Positions 10,944 to 20,663 are shown, counted from the stretch's first letter. The stretch is 36,060 nucleotides of DNA from Ophiothrix spiculata (GCA_000969725.1 JXSR01S017942.1); one strand, 5' to 3'. Program-made: numbers and translations. Notes: a model not told the origin generated them from the letters alone.

Positions 10944-11129
10944 GCTTTCGACAAACCAGGCTAAATACACGTATGTATATTCAGTGGTGTGAAAAACGTG
11001 ACAAACCCGGCCATTCCGTAAAGTCAACTGCCTTTCCAGAGGTCTATACTTTAAATTTGTATGAATATAAATATATCTAGTTAACTAAAGTATACAAGCA
11101 GTATTTGCAATGATATAAGTGAGCACAAT

Positions 11130-11559
11130 CAGTGGCGGAGGAAGGTAAACATTTTAGGGGGGGGGGCAGCTCTTTTGAGTAAAAATTGTCGGAGACAAAA
11201 AATCATATTTTTGAATTTTCNNNNNNNNNNNNNNNNNNNNNNNNNNNNNNNNNNNNNNNNNNNNNNNNNNNNNNNNNNNNNNNNNNNNNNNNNNNNNNNN
11301 NNNNNNNNNNNNNNNNNNNNNNNNNNNNNNNNNNNNNNNNNNNNNNNNNNNNNNNNNNNNNNNNNNNNNNNNNNNNNNNNNNNNNNNNNNNNNNNNNNNN
11401 NNNNNNNNNNNNNNNNNNNNNNNNNNNNNNNNNNNNNNNNNNNNNNNNNNNNNNNNNNNNNNNNNNNNNNNNNNNNNNNNNNNNNNNNNNNNNNNNNNNN
11501 NNNNNNNNNNNNNNNNNNNNNNNNNNNNNNNNNNNCCCCCCCCGGGTCCGCCGCCTATG
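11130..11559. mobile_element. hAT-type element containing the assembly gap
   Basis: The left end CAGTGGCGGAGG and right end GTCCGCCGCCTATG are inverted partners. A perfect 8-bp duplication AGCACAAT flanks them at 11122-11129 and 11560-11567. The middle is a 315-bp run of N, bordered by G- and C-runs that probably broke the assembly. The insertion sits in the GAGCATAATTG motif of the paralogous segment, so the empty site is known from the other copies. Confidence 0.85.
11221..11535. other. Assembly gap (315 N)
   Basis: Unknown bases. The long open frames that cross it are artefacts of untranslated N. Confidence 1.
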
Positions 11560-11621
11560 AGCACAATTGGTTTGTAATCAAGAACGTTATAGTGTGTCCC
11601 GTCCACAAAAAACTAACAATA

Positions 11622-12207
11622 TTTGCGTGTAAAGTCCCTGCTTTACCGGGTAGTTAGAAAATATATAAGGATGCAATTCTGTAGTCCATGAAATGACCTT
11701 TAAAATACCATTTGCTTCATTTCCATCGGTAATCTAGAACAAAAGTTATGCTTTATCAAATATTTGGATGCAAATTTTTCTGACCGGTTTCATGGTTTGT
11801 GGTCATAAAGAAGTGGTGTTTCTAAATGGAAGATAAATAGGGCACCTTGAAAAATATTATCATATGCCTTATTTTTCAAATAAATTTGTTTATTATGCAC
11901 ATAAAATTGTAAATACTGATATGATTGAGTGAGCAAATCAAGAATAATGCTCAATTGCACGAAATTCAAGGGGAACTTACAAAATCGTGAAATCCGACCA
12001 GACAAAATTACATCCAAATATTTTATGAAGCATACAGTAACCTTTTGTTCTAGATTACCGATTAAAATGAAACAAATTGTATCTTTAAGCAACGAGATAT
12101 AATATCTCGTTGCTTAAAGTAAATTTAATATAGATATAAAATGGAATATAAAATGGCACATAATTATTGTCTAACTATCCAGTAAAACCAAGACTTTTAC
12201 ACGCAAA
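11622..12207. mobile_element. Foldback element, about 586 bp
   Basis: The ends TTTGCGTGTAAA and TTTACACGCAAA are inverted partners. Pairing continues inward through TAGTTAG/CTAACTA, then GGTAATCTAGAACAAAAG and its complement and AAATATTTGGATG, giving arms of roughly 190 bp. A separate perfect palindrome lies inside the right arm at 12083. The 100-codon minus-strand frame inside is a by-product. The target duplication is unclear. Confidence 0.75.
12083..12119. repeat. Perfect 37-bp palindrome
   Basis: Two 18-bp perfect arms (CTTTAAGCAACGAGATAT and its complement) surround a single A. It lies within the right arm of the foldback element and could form a cruciform. Confidence 0.9.
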
Positions 12208-12242
12208 GATCATTGAATTTGTCAATAACGATGCAGTCATAT

Positions 12243-12473
12243 AGGTGCGTTTAGTCAACTCACGGTTTAATGTTAACACTGTGACAACTTAGGGGTAACG
12301 ACAAGCAAGGTAGACCTGCGGATTGCAGTTTTGAATTATTCGCCCGTCATCGTTATTGTTCAAGTCAGTTAACGCTCACACAATTCGCTAGCCACGCACA
12401 CTATCGTTACTATCAGTCGTTTTCAGTTGCAAGTTCGTTACCCTCCGTCGTTCGTCACAGTGTAAACGCATCT
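12243..12473. mobile_element. Foldback MITE with GCGTTTA ends
   Basis: The right arm rc GATGCGTTTACACTGTGACG matches the left end GTGCGTTTA and, after about 22 bp of extra sequence, ACTGTGAC-AC. Both arms continue with GGGTAACGA. It splits the paralogous segment between CAGTCATA and the core at 12488, where other copies have no such sequence. Confidence 0.7.
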
Positions 12474-12540
12474 TTAGATAACTAGCTGGCTATTGGTCTC
12501 CAGTGAGTGCTTAGAATCGTATCCGGATGACTTGTGAATA

Positions 12541-12830
12541 CTACCAATAATGTGTTTGCGCTGTTCCGCCACATGTTATGGTCACATAATGATGGTAATC
12601 GGAAGGAAGCAGCAACACTGCAACATCGGTATGACATTGGTACGACACCGGTGACACCGGTCGGGCACTGGTCGGCCCTGCGTTGCCCGGTCGGTCACCG
12701 GACTACCCTGGACTATTGTTTTGATCGGAGATACCTCGATTTTTTGTAATGTCTGAATGACACGGGCATTTTTTTTTTGAAAAAGTTCCTTATATAATTA
12801 CAACTGGTAGATATTCGTGATTAAAAATAG
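12541..12830. other. Intergenic with a local GC-rich palindrome
   Basis: Between about 12640 and 12705 the sequence is built of CCGGT, GGTCGG and CACCGG pieces. CCGGTGAC and GTCACCGG form an 8-bp inverted pair, in strong contrast to the AT-rich surroundings. No gene was recognised. Confidence 0.5.
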
Positions 12831-13498
12831 TGTCTCCGTTTTATCCTTTTTGAAGATTTTTGATATATCCCTTTTATTTGATAAACTTACATCAAGCTTC
12901 GAAAGATTCTTTAAATATTGATACTTGTTGTACAAGCTTACATATAGGTAGCAAGTGAGCGTACTTAATCTTTTTAAATTTACAATCATGACAATAGTAA
13001 AAATAGGACTACATAGCGACATTTGTTGGTATTTAATCTGTAAAATTCCCATCGTTGTCCTGTGATCGAATATTTTGTTTGTTTATTTCTTTCTCTGTTT
13101 GTTATCCGGATATTACATTTACAAATGAAGACTTATTATAATTATTGTTTAGGTATCCATAACATAACCCGCCAGCTAACATGGCTAAAGTACAATATTT
13201 GCATTAATAAACGCGCATGACAATTGAGTTGTAGTAATCAAGATTATATTGAATTTAATTCATGTCAGTCAGTGCAGCTCTCAGATACAGCTAGCCGAAT
13301 ATTGATGTCCAGTGTGTATTTAGAATATAATTATGCGGATTTGAAAGATAAATTTACTTGACAAGATGACTTGTCAGTGCTTTGACAGCAAATGAGCCCA
13401 CGTTGCATCCGCCTCTGCTGATAAACTTTGCATTGTGCAATTGTGCTGATTGTGCTGAGTAGATTACTATATACTAGAGCACACATTAAGCATGTAAG

Positions 13499-13825
13499 GG
13501 CTCTGTCACACATCACGAAACGTACGAATAACGAACTAATAACGTAAACTAGTTTGGTCATTGAAATACATGTAATCGATAACCAAACCCGTGTACGTTA
13601 TTAGTACGTTATTCGCACGGTACACTCTTAACTTTTTTTACTCTTTTGGAGTAAAAAAGGAACCACCCTACTAGTTGAGTAACAAATTGAGCCAAAGTTT
13701 ACTCAAGTTGAGCAACTTGAGAAAATGTTTTACTCAACTTGAGTAAACTTTTGCTCAATTTTGTTGAGTGGTTCCCTTTTTTACTCCATAGCTTTAAGAG
13801 TGTACGGTGATATGTGACATGGTCT
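13499..13825. mobile_element. Outer MITE of a nested pair (GTAAG target duplication)
   Basis: The ends GGCTCTGTCACA and TGTGACATGGTCT are inverted partners, flanked by GTAAG at 13494-13498 and 13826-13830. The arms share GAATAACG, ACTAATAACGTA and GTTTGG. A second MITE (13621-13804) sits in the right arm. Removing it leaves a foldback of about 143 bp. Confidence 0.75.
13621..13804. mobile_element. Inner MITE, TA target duplication
   Basis: A foldback of 180 bp between TA dinucleotides, with ends CACTCTTA and TAAGAGTG and inner arms GGAACCAC/GTGGTTCC and ACTCAAGTTGAG-type sequence. It interrupts the right arm of the outer MITE, so it is the younger of the two. Confidence 0.85.
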
Positions 13826-14448
13826 GTAAGTCTTAAAATAGACTGATAGATATATCTTAGGCATATTGTATATTTGTGTCGCGCTCAACATCGAAAATTA
13901 TGCACAACCTTGCGACATTTGACGAAATAACATTTTTCTTATGATATGAAAGAGTATCGATTATGAGATATAGTTTTTGAAAATTGACCATTCACTTTTG
14001 AAGTTACGATGAAAAAGGCACCCAATTTTCTTTCTATTTTCATTATCATTTTATAATATGTTTTGGTAGAAAATGACTACTGTTGTTGTTGAGCAGGGAG
14101 CTAAGTATTCTTTCATCCAGCAAGTAATTCTTTGGTTGGTGGAGTGTCGTCTCTTTTCTCAACTTTAACAGTGGATCCAGAGAGCTCACGGGACTTTTTT
14201 CAGGTGGTAGTGTGTTCCCCCTTGGCATCGTCCAACTTAAGATCATCAGACAGCTTGTTTAGCATTGTTCTTATGTGTAAGATTCATTTAACTCAGAATT
14301 GAGATTTCGTAAGCGAACTTTTCCTCGTTTATGACTTGGAGGCAAGATATTAAACTCTCCTTGCTTTATCCCTCTCCTGTTTTAGCTTGGTGGTCTAAGC
14401 TGACACCCAGTTTGGCACACCATATAACTTGGTTTCCCAACAACTCTT

Positions 14449-14714
14449 GTGCTGCTTTCATACTTATTGTCGATTTGCAGCTTTGTAGCTCTGTCGTCCG
14501 CTTGGTTTCACACTTTTGTATCTTTGAAGTTTTGTCGAATTAAATTCAACTCGAAAAATCTTGCTTGCTGTGCGACAAAATTTTCTCGATATCGGTTATC
14601 TCAGCGACATGTAGCTTTGCCGCTACAACAAACGGAAGCGACACGTTTTTGCAAAAAAAAGTACGTCACGCAGCGACAAAGCTACAAAAACTACACGAGT
14701 ATGAAAGTAGCATG
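14449..14714. mobile_element. Foldback element with TGCTGCTTTCATACT ends
   Basis: The left TGCTGCTTTCATACT pairs with the right AGTATGAAAGTAGCA, and further pairing occurs at GCTTTGTAGC and GCGACA. The two open frames across it have no recognisable homology. Only its right half is present in block II (24625-24705). Confidence 0.7.
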
Positions 14715-14756
14715 ATTGCGATTTGCTAGAGTTGTATTAACAAGCATTAGACAGGC

Positions 14757-16245
14757 ATTGGGAGCTAGCTTAATAAAGTACAACCAATATTAACATTGAT
14801 AAACGTGCATGAGTATAATTGTTTTGTAATCAAAAACGCAATATTCACTAAATTTGAATTGCTCAATATCATCCAATCAGTGCAGTCATCAGATAAAGCT
14901 AGCCGGATATGGTGTCCAGTCAGTGTATGTTTAAAATCGTATCCGGATGGGAAATATACATTTACTTAGCGAGATGACTTGTCAATACCCAACAATGTGA
15001 CGTGCATACGCTTTACCCACCTCTGTAAACAGGTGGTGTTGAATGCATCTAAAACATCTCTAAAACGGATGAAGGTCCCGCAAAATAATCTGATATTTTC
15101 ACTGGTTTGATGTTAGATGTGTGGAAATTACAATTTTGATTTGATTTAAAAATATGTGCCAAATCAATGGATTAGAAATGAATGAATATACCGTATCGCT
15201 TATCAGCAAAAAACCATATATGAAAGACCATTTCAAACGAGCCGTAAATGCAGCAAACTTCAATTAGCGCTGGCAGATGAAAATATGTATCAAGGTCATA
15301 ATTTGCAGAAATTGATTTTTATTAACAATCCATGTGCTTACTTCAAAGCACCAGTAAAATTTCATTTCTAAAAAAATGGTTGTAAATATGAAATATCTCT
15401 TCTTTGCAAATATTTAAAAAAAAATAGTGAACATGAAAAAGAGGCTGCATTTACGGCTGGTTTGGGATGAACGGTCACAAATATTCGATTAACAGCATAG
15501 ATTTAGAATGAGTTGTGTATTTTCTCAGTAAGTAGTACCTTTTGTATGATTTTGCATGGCTTTTTGAAATTCCTGTGTCTTTTCGTATCAGGAAATGGTA
15601 CCTTTTACAAGTTTAAATAAAGTCATAATTTCTGAAAGAAAATTAGGAAGAGTATTTTGTTTTTGTTTGCTTGATATATACAAAAATCCAAATCCAATTA
15701 TTCGCACTAACAAAATAAATATAAAAAAACCCGACCTTGCACGCATTTCTTCAACAATTCTTTCGCAACGTAATTTACCAATATTGCTATCGTAATGTCC
15801 TGGTTCAATTTCGAAATGATAACAAAATAAAGAAGTACATACGCATGATAGAACTTAGTCTTCATATTAACGGTAACCATAGTAACGTTTTCTACTTTGA
15901 AACATTTACTCTATCCATAATTTGATCTAGAAAAGGTTATTGTAAGATTAGTATACACTCGACTAAATCCATCGTTATTGATCTTGAAATTGTACTGTTT
16001 CTAAGATTTAAAATGTTTTGATGACTATTTTGGAATGGGTTCAGTTTGATTTTGAGAATTGATGCGTTTACTGCCGCATCGTAAGAATTAACCACACGAA
16101 AACACTTAAAAATTTGAAAAATTCAAATTTTTGTTCTGTAGTCAAATATTTTGTGTGTGTGTGTTTGTTATCAGGATACTAAATGTAACAAGAAGTCATT
16201 TGCACTTGTATCAACAAATACTAGGTATCCTTAGCATTAAAAAGT
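14757..16245 (+). repeat. Paralogous segment copy 2
   Basis: Begins AAAGTACAACCAATATTAAC (14775) and holds the core AGCCGGATATGGTGTCCAG (14902) with its partner TATCCGGATGGG. It continues through a module unique to copies 2 and 6 (GAAGGTCCCGCAAAATAATC, 15071), a MITE, and the GTAACCATAGTAAC module (15873). It aligns with 25500-26785 along its whole length. Copy 6 lacks about 120 bp after the core. Confidence 0.85.
15219..15482. mobile_element. MITE family 3, copy 1
   Basis: The inverted ends contain CGTAAATGCAGC and GCTGCATTTACGG, with GACCATTTCAAACGAGC opposite GGTTTGGGATGAACGGTC. The same element is at the same relative place in copy 6 (25822-26085), so it inserted before the blocks were duplicated. 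Confidence 0.8.
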
Positions 16246-17044
16246 AGTTAAAGTATATACAACCAATATTCATATTGACATACGTGCATGAGCATAATTG
16301 TCTTGTAATCAAAAACGTAATCCCGGGAACGTAATACGGTATATCATTGAATTTATCAATTTCATGCCAATAAGCGCAGTTAAGTTAAAAGCTAGCCGGA
16401 TATTGGTCTCTAGTGTGTGTTTAGAATCGTATCCGGATGGGAAAGATACAATTACTTTTTGAGATGGATTGTCAATGGTTTGCCAACAACGAGCCTACGT
16501 TATATCCGTATCTTTAAACAGGTGCAACATGCTGAATACATTACATTACATTACATTACATTCAGAATAAGATAAAAATCTTTTCTTGCTTTTTTATTTT
16601 AAAATAAAATTTATTTTTAATCTGCTCTTGCATTAAATCAGATTTAAAATATCTTAAATGTCTTTTTCGAAGAGCCATTGAACTTTGATCTTCATTCTTT
16701 GATCATGAATGTTTATTTACATTCTCTTTACTATACGCCGGTTATAAGAGAAATTAACCACAGATCTTCAAGTGATTAAAGGCAATTTATCACCGACTTT
16801 GATTAAAGTTTAATGTGATACAAAGTAAATGCACATTTGGTGCAAAAACTGAATAGAGGTAGCAATTAATTGACAATGTGGACTTTATTTGATAAAATTA
16901 AGCCAAATTAAAATATATGACATTTCAGCGTGGTATTAAAAATAGCAACCTTATCAAAAATAAAATATCAATAGGAACCTTATTATTTGCAGTTGTGTCA
17001 ACAAATATTAGGTATCCTAAGCATTGAAAAGTAGCTAAAGTGTA
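16246..17044 (+). repeat. Paralogous segment copy 3
   Basis: Holds the core GCCGGATATTGGTCTCTAG (16392) with TATCCGGATGGG, then TGGTTTGCCAACAACGAGCC, then a (TTACA) microsatellite at 16537-16562, and runs to GAAAAGTAGCTAAAG. It is closest to copy 4 next door. It lacks the TTAA element found in copies 4 and 7 and keeps the plain AATTAAGCCAAATTAAAAT site at 16897. Confidence 0.85.
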
Positions 17045-17757
17045 AACACGTTTGCTCATAAAGTTGGAATAACAATATTTTTACCACTTTTATATGTAAA
17101 GGTAGATTTATAAGGAAAATATCTGGAACTTATGTTGCTTTTAGTCAGATTTAACATGTAATCTCGTTGGGTGTGAAATGAAGCTTCGATTGTGAACATT
17201 TTTCTCATGCACTGGTAGGGAGCAACAACACAAATGGGGCAAGAAACGTGATTTTAGGTCAAATTTTGACAACGCCTTGGTCAAGGTCACATGGAACGTG
17301 GAATGGCCCCTGGTCGTATCTGACATCTTCAAAACTTTTAAAGATGTCATATACCATTAGGGAACCATTCCACGTTCACCAGAACCCTATTTTTGTAAAA
17401 TGAGGGGCGTTGAAGGATAACTTTATGCTTTTCTTTCAAGCACTCTCGATCAATCACCTGCTTAGCACTCTATTACATATGACCACTCAACTTGAGTAGT
17501 GAAGTGACCTTGACCAAGGCGTTTCAAATCAAATTTGATCTAAAATCACGTTTGTTGACCCATTTGTGTTGTTACCCCTCCCCCTACCAGTACATGAGAA
17601 AAATGGGGTCATATTCGGAGCTCAATTTCTCACCCAACTAGATTACCAATCAAATCTTACCAAAAGCAACATAGGTTTCCAGATATTTCCTCATTAATCG
17701 ACCTTTACATAAAAAAGTGGTAAAAATATTTTTATTCCAACTTTATGAGCAACCGTG
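17045..17757. mobile_element. 713-bp foldback transposon, TA target duplication
   Basis: The long arms begin with ACACG(G/T)TTGCTCATAAAG, continue through AAAGTTGGAATAA and TTTTTACCACTTTT, and pair for roughly 260 bp on each side, ending near CGCCTTGGTCAAGGTCAC. Flanking TA sits at 17043-17044 and 17758-17759. The sister copies read AAAGTACAACCAAT without interruption, which gives a precise empty site. Non-autonomous, Tc1/mariner-like by its target. The 69-codon frame inside is not a gene. Confidence 0.92.
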
Positions 17758-19297
17758 TACAACCAATATTGATATTGACATACGTGCAAGAGCATTTATT
17801 GTCTTGTAATCAAAAACGTAATCCCGGGAACGTAATCCTGTATAATCATTGAATTTATTAATCTCATGCCAATCAGCTTAGTTAAGTAAAAAGCTAGCCG
17901 GATATTGGTCTCTAGTGTGTGTGTTTAGAATCGTGTCTGGATGAGAAAGATACAATTACTTTTTGAGATGGCTTGTCAATGGTTTGCCAACAACGAGCCT
18001 AAGTTATATCCGTATCTTTAAACAGGTGCAACATTCTGAATACATTACATTACATTCAGAATAAGATCTTTTCTTGCTTTTTTTTTAAAAATAATATTCA
18101 TTTTTTTATTTTAATTCTGCTCTTGCATTAATAGCATTCAAGATTTAAAATATCTTGAATGTCAGTCTCGGAGAGTCATTGAACTTTGATCCCAATTCTT
18201 TGATCATGAATGTTTATTTACATTCTCTTTACTATGCGCCGGTAATAAGAGAAATTAACCACAGATCTATTCAAGTGATTGAAGGCAATTTATCACTGAC
18301 TTTGATTAAAGTTTAACTCAATACAAAGCAAATGCAAAGTATTTGGTGCAAAAACTAAATAGAGGTGGCAATTCATTGATGATGTGGACTTTATTTGATA
18401 AAACTAAAGGAGCTTGGTCAGATTTCTCAAAATTTAGTTTTCAATGACACACACCACTCAAGAAGTCTAAGTTTCAAATTTCAATTGAATCGGTCAAACC
18501 GTTTTGATTTCATACACAATTTTGCATTTCAGAGCTGCCTATTGTTACTGTTACCATGATTAGACACATTTTCATACATATCTCCAAAACGGAACATAAC
18601 TTAGCCGTGAAATTTCACATCGGTTGTGAGACAAATATGAACAACATTTTGATACCAAATCTCAAAAAATGAAAAACGTTAAGGCAATCGGATTATGCTC
18701 TTTTAATTGTTTAAGACAAATTAAAATATATGATATTTTTGCTCAATAATCAAGGAGCATGGTATTAAAAAAAGTAATAACATTATTAATAGGTATCTGC
18801 TGAGACAGGATTTTTTCCTTAGCATATTTAACAAATTACAAATGGTATGACAAATCATTGAAATGAAGAATATATGACGTGGTTTACACAAGCAAGCAGC
18901 TATTTGTTTGTTATATGTCTAGGAAAAAACACCAAATGTGAGTCGACTTGCTTTTATCTCAAAGCGCAGTGTTTTATTATGACAAGCAAGTAATTATATA
19001 AATATATAAAACATTCTACAATGTTGCCTGCGCAAGCATTACCGTTTATTTCAAATTACAATTCTCTCAAAAGCTAAATTCCAGATTTGCATTTTAGAAA
19101 CATCTGTTTATTTTTTTGAATGCCATGAAAATTTGCAGTATATATCAAAATATCAAATAAGCATTTAATGGTACTTTTTTTAATTGGAGTAAATGGTCAT
19201 CATTTCTTTTAAGAGCTAATGCAAATGTTAATTTACAAATTCCAGATTTGCATTTCAAAAACGTTTGTTTACTTTTTGTAAAATTTCATCAAAATTG
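17758..19297 (+). repeat. Paralogous segment copy 4
   Basis: Holds the core GCCGGATATTGGTCTCTAG (17898), where the second arm has decayed to GTGTCTGGATGAG. It then aligns with copy 7 for about 1.4 kb, including CAAGCAAGCAGCTATTT and GCGCAAGCATTACCGTTTAT, and leads directly into the truncated GPCR exon copies. One TTAA element is inserted. Confidence 0.85.
18408..18710. mobile_element. TTAA-flanked element, full copy
   Basis: A 303-bp insertion starting AGGAGCTTGG and ending at TTAA (18711). The corresponding place in copy 3 is an uninterrupted AATTAAGCC, and copy 7 has a 107-bp deleted version between perfect TTAA repeats. TTAA targets are used by piggyBac and Kolobok transposons. No clear terminal repeat supports a choice. 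Confidence 0.65.
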
Positions 19298-19537
19298 GCA
19301 GTATATATATCAAGATATCCAATGAGCATTAAATTTTAATATTAAATTGGAGAACAATACTCATGTTGGTAACGCAACTAGTACACATGGTGTTGAAGTT
19401 TACTAGAATGGAAAGCAGCAAATATTCACATTGTGGAAGTCTAACAATACCACGTATGCTGATAATGGTAACATGGTCGTTACAAATAGAACCGAAGTTT
19501 GCCAACGAGATATCAATGAAGTAGACTTAGTGAATGG

Positions 19538-19716
19538 TCATGAAGGCACCGTAGTTGGTGCACATGGTGCAGAAGTCTGCCGTGTTTAAGAATCTGGCAA
19601 TGGCTGCACTTTGGTGCTCTTACAACAGTTACAAATTCTCAGGAAAGTTCCAAGAATTACTAGTATGTTTTGTCGAGATTTCCTGTAGAATATTCCATAC
19701 AGAAGAGGGTTGATTA
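19538..19716 (-). pseudogene. Truncated GPCR last exon, copy 1
   Basis: The minus-strand frame reads INPLLYGIF, then a helix 8 with YRKSRQNILV, matching the exon at 29512 from its NPxxY motif onwards. A CAA to TAA change makes a stop after PLPDS and removes the last 15 or so residues. The upstream half of the exon, including most of TM7 and the splice acceptor, is missing. The original stop TGA is still visible at 19538-19540. Confidence 0.85.
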
Positions 19717-19963
19717 AAAAAACAGAACCTTATATAGCAGTATATATATCAAGATATCAAAGCAGCATTAAATTTTAATATTAAATTGGAGAACAATACT
19801 CATGTTGGTATACATGGTGTTGAAGTTTACTAGAATGGAAAGCATCAAATATTCACATTGTGGAAGTCTCCAATACCATGTATGATGATAATGGTAATAT
19901 GGTCGTTACAAATCGAACCGAAGTTTGCCAACGAGATATCAATGAAGTAGACTCAGTGAATGG

Positions 19964-20142
19964 TCATTTTGGCACCGTAGCTGGTGCACATGGTGCAGAA
20001 GTCTGTCGTGTTTGAGAATCTGGCAATGGCTGCACTTTAGTGTTCTTACAACACCTACACATTCTCAGGAAAGTTCCAAGAAAGACAAGTATGTTTTGTC
20101 GAGATTTCCTGCGGAATATTCCATACAGAAGAGGGTTGATTA
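19964..20142 (-). pseudogene. Truncated GPCR last exon, copy 2
   Basis: Same cut at INPLLYGIF. The rest of the frame is open to the original stop (19964-19966) and ends APCAPATVPK, close to the intact exon. It has lost the acceptor and the TM7 start, so it cannot be spliced as in the intact copy. Little damage after truncation suggests a fairly recent duplication. Confidence 0.85.
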
Positions 20143-20149
20143 AAAAAAC

Positions 20150-20345
20150 AGAACCTTTTTGAGTTTATTTCTCACAATTCCAGAAAAAGATAAACCTTTT
20201 TACAAACTGAACTCTTAGAATGGTTCTTAAAATTCGTCAAATGTTCTTCAAGGTCAAATGCAAACTTTACAGATCTTTCGTTGGTTGCTTAAAGAACGGT
20301 GTTTCTTATAAATGACAAGCAAAGAACCCTTCAAAACCTTTTTCT
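20150..20345. repeat. Possible small inverted repeat at the block junction
   Basis: ACAGAACCTTTTT at the left and AAAACCTTTTTCTGT at the right, with AGAATGGTTCTT and AAAGAACGG in between, suggest a decayed element. It lies exactly at the junction between the truncated exon of block I and the start of block II, so it may have taken part in the break. Confidence 0.4.
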
Positions 20346-20479
20346 GTAAGTATACGCTGCACATGAGATCACGTCATGTTTGAAAAATGGTTTTACATAA
20401 ATCATGCCGATATTGGGCCGAATGAATGAAATAGAAATGTATAATATAATTTACAAATCGGCAAAAGGCCAATCAACAG

Positions 20480-20663
20480 CAAAGTTTATAGGTAGCAAGT
20501 AATTAGTACTATTGTTTTGAAATCTACAATCATGACAATAGTAATAAACTAATATCGGACAATATGGAGACATTTGTTGGTATTTTATCTGGAAAATTCC
20601 AATTGTTGTTCTGTGGTCGAATATGTTGTGTTTTTTTCCTTTGTTTGTTTGTTAAGCTATCAG
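20480..20663 (+). repeat. Paralogous segment copy 5, left part (start of block II)
   Basis: ATAGGTAGCAAGT, TACAATCATGACAATAGTAA and ACATTTGTTGGTATTTTATC match 12950-13040 in order. The segment is cut at CAG (20661-20663) by a 3-kb element and resumes at 23714. Confidence 0.85.

Larger units (their letters stand above)
10439..11059 (-). mobile_element. Retrozyme-like non-coding retroelement with hammerhead ribozymes
   Basis: One full 327-bp unit (10439-10765) is followed directly by a second copy truncated to about 265 bp (10766-11030). About 30 bp of the same unit in reverse orientation follow (11028-11057). The whole is flanked by a perfect 14-bp duplication TATGAATATAAATA at 10425-10438 and 11060-11073, typical of target-primed retrotransposition rather than of a DNA transposon. 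The two units are about 96% alike by eye. Each carries a hammerhead ribozyme fold on the minus strand. No reverse transcriptase is encoded. Tandem hammerhead units with 10-14 bp target duplications are the known form of animal non-LTR retrozymes, thought to use Penelope-like enzymes. The family assignment is inferred from structure. Confidence 0.8.
9795..12540 (+). repeat. Paralogous segment copy 0, broken by insertions
   Basis: This is the leftmost member of the segment family that fills 9.8-34.2 kb. Its parts are in family order: a TAACCATGGTAAC module near 9803, TTTGTTGGTATTTTATCTG near 10037, CTAAAGTATACAA near 11085, GAGCACAAT near 11122 joined across an insertion to TTGGTTTGTAATCAAGAACG, ATCATTGAATTTGTCAAT near 12208, and the core GGCTATTGGTCTCCAG...TATCCGGATG at 12488-12530. 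Four foreign elements interrupt it (10439, 11130, 11622 and 12243). The spacing of family blocks on either side is what allows those insertions to be bounded. Confidence 0.75.
12930..14756 (+). repeat. Paralogous segment copy 1 (start of block I)
   Basis: It contains CATTTGTTGGTATTTAATCTG (13020), TTTGTTATCCGGATATTACA (13098), the CTAAAGTACAATATT and AAACGCGCATGA blocks (13184-13220), and the core AGCCGAATATTGATGTCCAG (13292). It matches 20480-20663 plus 23714-24753, the start of block II, almost end to end. Two nested MITEs and one foldback element are inserted. No open reading frame is shared between the copies. Confidence 0.8.
19298..20165 (+). repeat. 439-bp tandem duplication carrying truncated GPCR exons
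   Basis: Unit 1 is 19298-19736 and unit 2 is 19737-about 20165, both starting GCAGTATATATATCAAGATA. Each unit ends in a GPCR exon cut at the same point and followed by AAAAACAGAACCT. The shared scar means truncation came first and duplication second. Confidence 0.9.

Noticed and set aside
10467-11027. Two similar open frames of 78 and 77 codons on the minus strand, apparently a conserved small protein family
   Set aside because: They lie on the two retrozyme units and run straight through the hammerhead core and stem II. Their likeness follows from the 327-bp duplication, not from protein conservation, and the second has a frame-neutral end only by truncation.
11154-11657. Open frames of 124 to 160 codons across the gap
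   Set aside because: Most of their length is N.
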